Shown here: positions 36,601-48,600 of the stretch, in pieces
How the letters are laid out: each line of letters opens with the position of its first letter
How positions within the stretch are numbered: the stretch's first letter is position 1
Notes under the pieces: generated by a model
The model's input: the letters and a program-made list of their open reading frames with translations, nothing else
Told to the model about the DNA's origin: nothing
Database searches by the model: none
Program-made: the position numbers and the translations under genes
Source: Cepaea nemoralis
Lineage: Eukaryota > Mollusca > Gastropoda > Stylommatophora > Helicidae
DNA: 64,000 bases
Assembly (NCBI GenBank): GCA_014155875.1
Contig: JACEFZ010017624.1
Location: 408,305-472,304 of the forward strand
Reading direction: 5' to 3'

Positions 36601-39600
36601 TACATTGTCCCAGATTGGTTGATATGTGAGAGGAATCAGTTGTACACCTACTGCTACAGTGTCCCAGCCTGGTTGATCTGTGAGAGGAATCAGTTGTACA
36701 ACTACTGCTACAGTGTCCCAGGTTAGTTGACCTGTGAGAGGAATCAGTTGTACACCTACTACTACAGTGTCCCAGATTAGTTGACCTGTGAGAGGAATCA
36801 GTTATACAACTACTGCTACAGTGTACCAGACTGGTTGATCTGTGAGAGGAATCAGTTGTACACCTACTGCTACAGTGTCCCAGCCTGGTTGATCTGTCAC
36901 GCAAACTGCTCCCTCCGCAACCTGCTATCAACAGTGTACCCTGTTCATTACTGCCACATTTCAGGAGGATCTGCACTTTTATCAGAGAGGCTGTAGCATG
37001 TCAAGAGCATATCTGGCGAGCAGTCGGCAGATCAACTCAGACAAGCAGATAATTCATATAATATTAGAATAAGATCATGTGTAAACATATATGTACTTGG
37101 CAGCTTATTAAAACAATAATTGCAAGATGGTTTAAAGTAACAAGAACCTGGTACAGAAAGAGTCAAAATCTACTGAATTTTAACTTAAGTACGTTTTGTC
37201 TTCCAGATTACTGACGGTTTAGTGGCACAAGTCCTTTACTTCCCCATTCTCCTCTCTCCAGTATGTTCTGTCTTGGTTCATTGTATGAATGCATGCATCA
37301 GTACATATGTTATATACATGCACGGCTGTATTTGTTTGTATTATGTTAGTACATAATCCTTTAGCAACTTGCTAGCATCTGGTGGTAAAGCTGTAAGACA
37401 CCCAGCCTCTGCTTTGAAATGTTAGGGTTCAGGTTTAAAGTGCACACTTCTTATTTCTGTAACCTGGCAAGTTTCAACACCACAAAGGAAACTGCGATAT
37501 TAGATTTGAAATATCGATTATCATATCTCATATCCATGTGTATGGCCGTATGGTGTGTGGATCATACTTTTGTGACGGACCTCTATGAATTAGAGTCACA
37601 ATTAACACCACTTAAGTTGTGTTGTGCCTTGCTGAAAGAACCAGCTGTAACACATTGGTGCAGGGAGAGAAGTAGTTAGCTACTTACCTTGTTGACAGAA
37701 CCAGCTGTAACACTTTGGTGCAGGGAGAGAAGTAGTTAGCTACTTACCTTGTTGACAGAACCAGCTGTAACACATTGGTGCAGGGAGAGAAGTAGTTAGC
37801 TACTCACCTTGTTGACAGAACCAGCTGTAACACATTGGTGCAGGGAGAGAAGTAGTTAGCTACTTACCTTGTTGACAGAACCAGCTGTAACACATTGGTG
37901 CAGGGAGAGAAGTAGTTAGCTACTTACCTTGTTGACAGAACCAGCTGTAACACATTGGTGCAGGGAGAGTAGTAGTTAGCTACTCACCTTGTTGTCAGAA
38001 CCAGCTGTAACACATTGGTGCAGGGAGAGTAGTAGTTAGCTACTTACCTTGTTGACAGAACCAGCTGTAACACATTGGTGCAGGGAGATAAGTAGTTAGC
38101 TACTTACCTTGTTGACAGAACCAGCTGTAACACTTTGGTGCAGGGAGAGAAGTAGTTAGCTACTTACCTTGTTGACAGAACCAGCTGTAACACATTGGTG
38201 CAGGGAGAGAAGTAGTTAGCTACTCACCTTGTTGACAGAACCAGCTGTAACACTTTGGTGCAGGGAGAGAAGTGGTTAGCTACTTACCTTGTTGACAGAA
38301 CCAGCTGTAACACATTGGTGCAGGGAGAGTAGTAGTTAGCTACTCACCTTGTTGTCAGAACCAGCTGTAACACATTGGTGCAGGGAGAGTAGTAGTTAGC
38401 TACTTACCTTGTTGACAGAACCAGCTGTAACACATTGGTGCAGGGAGATAAGTAGTTAGCTACTTACCTTGTTGACAGAACCAGCTGTAACACTTTGGTG
38501 CAGGGAGAGAAGTAGTTAGCTACTTACCTTGTTGACAGAACCAGCTGTAACACATTGGTGCAGGGAGAGAAGTAGTTAGCTACTCACCTTGTTGACAGAA
38601 CCAGCTGTAACACATTGGTGCAGGGAGAGAAGTGGTTAGCTACTTACCTTGTTGACAGAACCAGCTGTAACACATTGGTGCAGGGAGAGAAGTAGTTAGC
38701 TACTCACCTTGTTGACAGAACCAGCTGTAACACATTGGTGCAGGGAGAGATGTAGTTAGCTACTTACCTTGTTGACAGAACCAGCTGTAACACATTGGTG
38801 CAGGGAGAGAAGTAGTTAGATACTCACCTTGTTGACAGAACCAGCTGTAACACATTGGTGCAGGGAGAGAAGTAGGACAGAACCAGCTGTAACACATTGG
38901 TGCAGGGAGAGAAATAGTTAGCTACTCACCTTGTTGACAGAACCAGCTGTAACACATTGGTGCAGGGAGAGAAGTAGTTAGCTACTTACCTTGTTGACAG
39001 AACCAGCTGTAACACATTAGTGCAAGGAGAGAAATAGTTAGCTACTCACCTTGTTGACAGAACCAGCTGTAACACATTGGTGCAGGGAGAGAAGTAGTTA
39101 GCTACTTACCTTGTTGACAGAACCAGCTGTAACACATTGGTGCAGGGAGAGAAGTAGTTAGCTACTTACCTTGTTGACAGAACCAGCTGTAACACATTGG
39201 TGCAGGGAGAGAAGTAGTTAGCTACTTACCTTGTTGACAGAACCAGCTGTAACACATTGGTGCAGGGAGAGAAGTAGTTAGCTACTTACCTTGTTGACAG
39301 AACCAGCTGTAACACATTGGTGCAGGGAGAGAAGTAGTTAGCTACTTACCTTGTTGACAGAACCAGCTGTAACACATTGGTGCAGGGAGAGAAGTAGGAC
39401 AGAACCAGCTGTAACACATTGGTGCAGGGAGAGAAGTAGTTAGCTACTTACCTTGTTGACAGAACCAGCTGTAACACATTGGTGCAGGGAGAGAAGTAGG
39501 ACAGAACCAGCTGTAACACGTTGGTGCAGGGAGAGAAGTAGTTAACTACTTACCTTGTTGACAGAACCAGCTGTAACACATTGGTGCAGGGAGAGAAATA

Positions 39601-42600
39601 GTTAGCTACTCACCTTGTTGACAGAACCAGCTGTAACACATTGGTGCAGGGAGAGAAATAGTTAGCTACTCACCTTGTTGACAGAACCAGCTGTAACACA
39701 TTGGTGCAGGGAGAGAAGTAGTTAGCTACTCACCTTGTTGACAGAACCAGCTGTAACACATTGGTGCAGGGAGAGAAATAGTTAGCTACTCACCTTGTTG
39801 ACAGAACCAGCTGTAACACATTGGTGCAGGGAGAGAAGTAGTTAGCTACTCACCTTGTTGACAGAACCAGCTGTAACACATTGGTGCAGGGAGAGAAGTA
39901 GTTAGCTACTCACCTTGTTGACAGAACCAGCTGTAACACATTGGTGCAGGGAGAGAAGTAGTTAGCTACTTACCTTGTTGACAGAACCAGCTGTAACACA
40001 TTGGTGCAGGGAGAGAAGAAGTTAGCTACTTACCTTGTTGACAGAACCAGCTGTAACACATTGGTGCAGGGAGAGAAGTAGTTAGCTACTTACCTTGTTG
40101 ACAGAACCAGCTGTAACACATTGGTGCAGGGAGAGAAGTAGTTAGCTACTTACCTTGTTGACAGAACCAGCTGTAACACATTGGTGCAGGGAGAGAAGTA
40201 GTTAGCTACTTACCTTGTTGACAGAACCAGCTGTAACACATTGGTGCAGGGAGAGAAGTAGGTAGCTACTCGCCTTGTTGACAGAACCTGCTGTAACACA
40301 TTGGTGCAGGGAGAGAAGTAGTTAGCTACTCACCTTGTTGACAGAACCAGCTGTAACACATTGGTGCAGGGAGAGAAGTAGTTAGCTACTCACCTTGTTG
40401 ACAGAACCAGCTGTAACACATTGGTGCAGGGAGAGAAGTAGTTAGCTACTCACCTTGTTGACAGAACCAGCTGTAACACATTGGTGCAGGGAGAGAAGTA
40501 GTTAGCTACTCACCTTGTTGACAGAACCAGCTGTAACACATTGGTGCAGGGAGAGAAGTAGTTAGCTACTTACCTTGTTGACAGAACCAGCTGTAACACA
40601 TTGGTGCAGGGAGAGAAGAAGTTAGCTACTTACCTTGTTGACAGAACCAGCTGTAACACATTGGTGCAGGGAGAGAAGTAGTTAGCTACTTACCTTGTTG
40701 ACAGAACCAGCTGTAACACATTGGTGCAGGGAGAGAAGTAGGTAGCTACTTGCCTTGTTGACAGAACCAGCTGTAACACATTGGTGCAGGGAGAGAAGTA
40801 GTTAGCTACTTGCCTTGTTGACAGAACCAGCTGTAACACATTGGTGCAGGGAGAGAAGTAGTTAGCTACTTACCTTGTTGACAGAACCAGCTGTAACACA
40901 TTGGTGCAGGGAGAGAAGTAGTTAGCTACTTACCTTGTTGACAGAACCAGCTGTAACACATTGGTGCAGGGAGAGAAGTAGGACAGAACCAGCTGTAACA
41001 CATTGGTGCAGGGAGAGAAGTAGTTAGCTACTTACCTTGTTGACAGAACCAGCTGTAACACATTGGTGCAGGGAGAGAAGTAGGTAGCTACTTGCCTTGT
41101 TGACAGAACCAGCTGTAACACATTGGTGCAGGGAGATAAGTAGTTAGCTGCTTACCTTGTTGACAGAACCAGCTGTAACACATTGGTGCAGGGAGAGAAG
41201 TAGTTAGCTACTTACCTTGTTGACAGAACCAGCTGTAACACATTGGTGCAGGGAGAGAAGTAGGTAGCTACCTGCCTTGTTGACAGAACCAGCTGTAACA
41301 CATTGGCGCAGGGAGAGAAGTAGTTGGCTACTTACCAACATGACTGTTTCAATGCCGAAAGATCATAAATCACCAAATGTGACCTCCCATTGGACAGATG
41401 GATTATACATCGTCATACTAGGGTCATCGTCTTGTTTCTTTTGTTTCATGGTATATTCCGCATTTTCGATTCGTAGTGATTGAACATTTACATTATAATA
41501 CCTGTTCATTTGATTGTGTACCTTCTTTGGTCCAATCCTACTTTTTGTTTGGCTCTGAATTAGTAAAGAGAGTATTCATGAAAAGCTGTACGAAGTGCAT
41601 AGATGAATAAAACCATTCTCGTAGGTGTCAAATTACAAATGCCATCAGTACTGCTATCAGTACTGTGATGATGGTCCTGTGGCTTGTGATAGTCCCTACT
41701 TGATAAGGATATCCTAAGATAGCCATAAACGTCATTCTGTGAATTGTTAAGAATGATCAGTACATCACTATTCTTCATAACATGTATCAGCTTTGATAAC
41801 ATTAATATGCACTGATTGCAACATGCATGCTTATTATTAAGTGTTTCACAAGTGATATTCTTTCATCAATGCAAATAATAATCTTTACATGTTGTATTTT
41901 AACCTTTGTTGCTATTTAACTGGCATTTTAATGCTGATTCTTCCTCTTCTTCTTTCATTCGCCTGAAATATGTCTATAATAGCAATGTTGTCTCTTGTAT
42001 GAATCTAACAGTCTTTTTTAATTCACTCAGCGGTCCATGGAGATATCTTCCACTGTTGTCTCTCTAGGCCAGAAGGTTCGCCTGGATATGTTGTAGTTCA
42101 CTCAGCGGTCCATGGAGATATCTTCCACTGTTGTCTCTCTAGGCCAGAAGGTTCGCCTGGATATGTTGTAGTTTATCTTCCACTGTTGTCTCTCTAGGCC
42201 AGAAGGTTCACCTGGATATGTTGTAGTTTATCTTCCACTGTTGTCTCTCTAGGCCAGAAGGTTCACCTGGATATGTTGTAGTTTATCTTCCACTGTTGTC
42301 TCTCTAGGCCAGAAGGTTCGCCTGGATATGTTGTAGTTTATCTTCCACTGTTGTCTCTCTAGGCCAGAAGGTTCGCCTGGATATGTTGTAGTTTATCTTC
42401 CACTGTTGTCTCTCTAGGCCAGAAGGTTCGCCTGGATATGTTGTAGTTTATCTTCCACTGTTGTCTCTCTAGGCCAGAAGGTTCGCCTGGATATGTTGTA
42501 GTTTATCTTCCACTGTTGTCTCTCTAGGCCAGAAGGTTCGCCTGGATATGTTGTAGTTTATCTTCCACTGTTGTCTCTCTAGGCCAGAAGGTTCGCCTGG

Positions 42601-45600
42601 ATATGTTGTAGTTTATCTTCCACTGTTGTCTCTCTAGGCCAGAAGGTTCGCCTGGATATGTTGTTTAGTTCACTCAGCGGTCCATGGAGTTTATCTTCCA
42701 CTGTTGTCTCTCTAGGCCAGAAGGTTCGCCTGGATATGTTGTTTAGTTCACTCAGCGGTCCATGGAGTTTATCTTCCACTGTTGTCTCTCTAGGCCAGAA
42801 GGTTCGCCTGGATATGTTGTTGAATTCTGATAATTTTAACTGCTTCAGTATATAATTAACTCAAACACCATCATTCATCACCATCATAATTTATAGGAGG
42901 TTTAGTGAAGTATAACATATATGCTAACTTGAAAGTCAATCAGTGAACATTGCAGATCTGTTCACTGTTGTAAAATACTATAATATCATAACTCAAGTGA
43001 TTACTGTGAATTTGCAACCTTGACTTAACAACATCAAAATCGTCAGAAGAGGTGAAGCCAGACGAGAGTTCTATTTAGGGTGCCGAAGAAGAATAGTGAA
43101 AAAACAAAGAATTGATGTTGTCAGCCACTACACATTTAGGGAGATACTGAGGAGGAAAGCTAAGCACTTGTGGATATTGTTGCTGTTCTCTGTTAGCCTT
43201 GAATGATGTGTGAATGAAATAATGTATGGAAGAGAGTGATAGAAGGGCAGAATGTTAGACGGGCCTGCGTGCCCAATTCTTAACCCTTTGAAAATAAAGT
43301 TTCTTTGTTTGTTTGTTTGTTTGTTTGTTTGTTTGTTTGGATTGAATGGTTCCATGTGCAGTGAAGATAATCTATCGGCTAACTAACTAATCTTTTGAAT
43401 ATTTTGTATATTGTTAGGGTTTCTTTCAGAAATACTGCATGACAGATAAAATAATTTGGAAATCTGAAACACATTTCTCTGTAATGTAATGTAAAACATT
43501 GCAGTGATCTTTGAATTTAAATATTGTAATGATTTGAAACCATTACAGATGTATTTGTCTTCTTCTTTTTTTAAAAGTAATTATGGCAATATCTTTTAAT
43601 TTAAATATTTTAATGTAATGTTATAGATAATAGAATTTGATCATATGCTTATCATTGCAAAGATTTGTGAGATTCTTGTAACAGCACCATATCTGTCTAT
43701 ATAAATATGACTGTCCTTATATATTGCATTGTGGCATGTTGTTTATTCATATAATATTCAATCATACAGCATTGTCACAAGGAAAGGATACTAAGAGACG
43801 CTCCAGGTTTTACACCACAGAACCTGAGGTAGAGTCTTCACACTCCACATCTCAGGTCATTGAGAGAGGTAGCCCGGGTGGACAAGTGAAAGTAGAAAAG
43901 TCAACTAAACCTGCTCTGTTAGACAGAGTAGCACATGGTTTGGGCTTGAGAAAATCACCAAAGAAATCACAGAGCACTGGTGTTTCTGTTACCCCTAGTC
44001 ATTCCCGTACAGTATCACCAAAATTAAAAGATGATAATTATGTTGAAAATAAGATAAACGCCAAAACAGACGCAGGTGATTTGCCAGCAGCCTTCAGAGA
44101 TGATGGTTCTGCCAGAAGTCCATCGGCATTCACAAACATAGACCCAGACATGAGACCAGTACAGACTTGTTTGGAAGCAACAGACTCCTCAAGCTCTTTC
44201 TCTGACCGTCCACTGTCTGAGACCAGTCAGCAGAGCACCAGCTGGGAGGGGTTCGAGCCCCAGACTGTAGATGATGCCATCAGCTCAGGGACGGACACAG
44301 AACCAGGGCCTGATATGGAGGAGATATATGTAAGTTTATCTTATCATATATCACCTTAATTTATCTTATCGTATATTATCTTATTACTACATGCAAACAA
44401 TCTAATGTAGTTAAGTAGCCTGATATGGAAGAGATATCTAAGTTTGCCTAATCTTATTTTATCTTACCTTACCTGATCTTATCTTATTTGATCTTATCAC
44501 TACATGCTAAAAGTATAATTGGTAGTTGCGTAGCCTGAGATTGGAAGAGATATATGTAAGTTATGTTTAATTTTCTCTTGTCTTGTCTGATCTTATTTTA
44601 TATTCTACAATCAGACATCATGATAACTAAGTAGCCTGAGATGGAACAGGTATATGAAAGTTTGTTTTGTCTTATCTTATCTTATTTTATACAATCACAC
44701 ATCATGTTAATTAAATTTCCTGAGATGGAAGAGGTATATGTGACTTTGCTTTATCTTATCTTATCTGTTCCTATCTTATCTTATCTTATCCCATCTTATC
44801 TGAACTATATGCTAACAATGTAATAGTAGTTTAGTAGTCAAATAAAAGAAATATATAAATATGTTAACCTTATCATATCTTATCTTATCTGGAACATATT
44901 GTAACACCTAGAAAAATCAATGGAACAAGAGACTGAGGAGACAGCGAGAGATTTTTGACAACTTAATATTAAGAGGCATGATCAGCCCCCCCTCCCCCCA
45001 TAACCCCACCCCCACCACCACCAGTTGACAAGGCTGTGATGATGATCATCATCATCGTACATCACCATATCATCGTACATCATCATCATCATCGTACATC
45101 ATCATCGTACATCATCATCATCATCGTACATCATCATCATCATCATCGTACATCATCATCTTCCACTTCTGCCGTCAGGCGTCCTGGGGAGAAATAATTT
45201 GCGCTCCAGCGCCCGGTGGGCGGCACTTGATAGTGTCATTCCGTGTGATTGTACAATGTCTTTGATGCCGTAAATCCATTTTCTTCTTGGACGTCCTCTT
45301 GGTCTCGTCGCAGATGATCTTTGATGTAAGGCCAGTGATGGTAGTTGCTGGTATTGCATTCTAACAACATGGCCAAACCACTATCTTCTATCTTTCAATA
45401 AATGTGGCACAATGTGTTGGTCTGATAACAGCATTTCTTACTTAGTCTTGGATTGTTAAGTTGGAAGCTCTCCTCAGGCATCTCGCAGGTGTTGAATTTG
45501 CGAGAGTGTGATTTGGATAAAGTCCAAGTTTGAGATAGCATAGGGTTGGTGTCAATATGCTGTTTATTATCTGTCGGACATGGGTATATTTGGATGTTTC

Positions 45601-48600
45601 AGTAAGGATGATAGTTGATATGTAAGTGCACTAGCTTTTTGACATCTGATATCTTCTGGATAGTGACCCATTTATTTTGTGTGAAAATACAACAGGTGCA
45701 GAGAAAAGCCAAGAAAGTTTTCTTCATAGCCAAAGAAATTGTGTCTTCTGAAAGAACTTTTGTTGATGTCCTCCGCCTCTTGAACATGGTAAACACAGTT
45801 TATCGTAATATTTTACTTAATTATGCATTAAATATTTCAGCATGCAGTTGCTAGGTATTATTAATACATCTACATTTGTATACAACTGTTGTTGTAGCGA
45901 AGTAGTTAGAAATACAATTCACAACCCCGGATATCGAAACACAGATGTGCACAATTTGGAAGCAGACTGCCTTTTACTGGTTTTTATACAGTGGTATGAG
46001 TGCCGGTTGTTCAGAAAGCAATGACAAATACTGAATGCAAACTGGCCAAGAAATCACAAACAGCTAACAAATGCTGGGGTTGACTGTGATGTCCTGTAAA
46101 GGAAACTTACATTTGTATCATACAGCGACAAAGCGTTCCTGCCAACCGATTAAGACAACAATGTCTATTCCACAACAATCTCTATTCCACAATAATCTCT
46201 ACTCCACAACAATCTCTATTCCACAACAATCTCTATTCCACAACATTAACAAATCTTGTAAAATAATGTGGAGAACCTCAATGAAATGTTTATTTTTTAA
46301 ATGTTATATATTAGTAGTAGTAATGGCTTGTGTATTTGCCTGATATGACAGTAAAGCAGACGTAGCCAGGGCCTGTTGGAATCATGTTTATATTATAGAA
46401 GAACAGATGGATCATCTCAGCCTGGAGACAATGATGCTGCAGGGAGTGACCAGATCATCTAGCCAACACTCAGTGTTCCGAGAAAGGCCAGACGGACACA
46501 TAATCAGACTGCTACTGGTATCATTAGTATTGGGACTCTTCACTGGCTGTTGTAGGTGAGGACAGAGCATATACGGGAATGTCCCAAGTGCTGTGATGTC
46601 GGCTATTGACTCAACTCAGCATAATTCCACGTGGTTTGGGTTCAATCCCCAGCCGATGCAGGATATTGTCCAACGAGTACAGCTCTGAGGTCAACCCAGA
46701 TGAGGAAACATATGTCCTGTATTACAGACCAGCTGTAGGCATATGAAGTCTTCAAACCATCATATATTGTAGGCTTGAGTACGCAGAGGATCAGGTGGTC
46801 AGTCTTTCTCTGCCTTAGCGAACAGCTAGTGCAAGTATCAAACCCTCGCCCAACCACAGTCATGCCATTGTCAGTATCACTTCCTAACCATTACACCAAC
46901 ACACCTGGTCAACACAGCCTCATGTGAATTGTCAGAATTGTATGGACATTGGCTGGGAAGAGACGGTGGTGAGAAATGGAACTGTCCACCCCATCTCACG
47001 TGCCATGGCCTAGAATATGTGACAGCTACACACTCCTGCTACAGAATCTCTTTACCTTATGGTTTATGTGACTGGTATATGAAGTACACACACCATTTGA
47101 CACGTGTCACACTACATGTCAGTACAGTGTTTGAAGTTTATGTAGTATGACCAGTTATTGCACACTGCACAGATGCTACCTGAGTATTTAAATCTGTTGT
47201 TTCTCTATAGTGTGTGTGAATCTTGTTTCAGCTAGATTATGGTGTTATTTGGAACTTGTAGGTTTAAATATTGTGTGCCAGTAGTTTTCAAATGTATCTG
47301 TTTTCTTTTGTTTAATTTTGACCCCTGGTATCTGCTTCTTTTCTCAAATCTGTTCTTTTGCTCTGTGGTTGCCAATCATTACCTATAAACTTTGGGGAGG
47401 GGCGGGAGTGGCTTAAAGGTATGACATGCGCTTCTACTTCAAGCAGACCTAATGTGGTTCAGTGTGACAGGCTTATCACAAACTGCTAACAGTGTAATAG
47501 TAGTTGAGTAGCCTGATCTGAAAGAGATACCAAAAGTTGATTATTTGGTTGTTTCGGGATTTGAAATTTAAATATTGAGCACAACCCACTACTGGCAACG
47601 CCGATCGCATTCCGGCACAAACCTAAGGCCTATCCACGTCATGGAAGCACTATACTCGAGTTTCGCCCTCGTTTGAGCTCGTCAGTAGTGCATATCCCTG
47701 ACCGGATCCGGAAACAAGCCCCGGATCACGCGTGTGAAGCGGGTGTGTAACCACGCGGCACACACTGGACACGCCAAATTATCACACCGGAATACCGCAA
47801 CGCCACCCATCTGATCTTTCGGGTCCACATCGATTGACGGACGTCAGTCGCGGCGATTGGGCAATCTTGAGCATAGCCTACGATGGGTGGCGTTGTGGTA
47901 TTCCGGTGTGATAATTTGGCGTGTCCAGTGTGTGCCGCGTGGTTACACACCCGCTTCACACGCGTGATCCGGGGCTTGTTTCCGGATCCGGTCAGGGATA
48001 TGCACTACTGACGAGCTCAAACGAGGGCGAAACTCGAGTATAGTGCTTCCATGACGTGGATAGGCCTTAGGTTTGTGCCGGAATGCGATCGGCGTTGCCA
48101 GTAGTGGGTTGTGCTCAATATTTAAATTTCAAATCCCGAAACAACCAAATAATCAATTTTATCGTTGCTCACTGGATTTAGGAGGCCTGGTGTTCCTTGC
48201 CAGTGAGAAGTCCTGATCGTTCGGGTCCACATCGATTGACGGACGTCAGTCGCGGCGATTGGGCAATCTTGAGCATAGCCTACGATGGGTGGCGTTGTGG
48301 TATTCCGGTGTGATAATTTGGCGTGTCCAGTGTGTGCCGCGTGGTTACACACCCTATTCACACGCGTGATCCGGGGCTTGTTTCCGGATCCGGTCAGGGA
48401 TATACACTACTGACGAGCTCAAACGAGGGCGAAACTCGAGTATAGTGCTTCCATGACGTGGATAGGCCTTAGGTTTGTGCCGGAATGCGATCGGCGTTGC
48501 CAGTAGTGGGTTGTGCTCAATATTTAAATACCAAAAGTTGTTAACCCTACTTTTTTGGGGGGCGCCTGCTCACTTTGAACTCAAGCGTAGTCCATACACA

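Noticed and set aside
35648..36976. 442-codon minus-strand open frame rich in Cys/Ser
   Set aside because: Same satellite read backwards; no start context, no conserved gene-like non-repeat portion.
44556..44561. GTAAGT at 44556 as the real exon 4 donor
   Set aside because: Reading on from 44330 meets a stop before this site, and 44330 joins exon 5 in phase.
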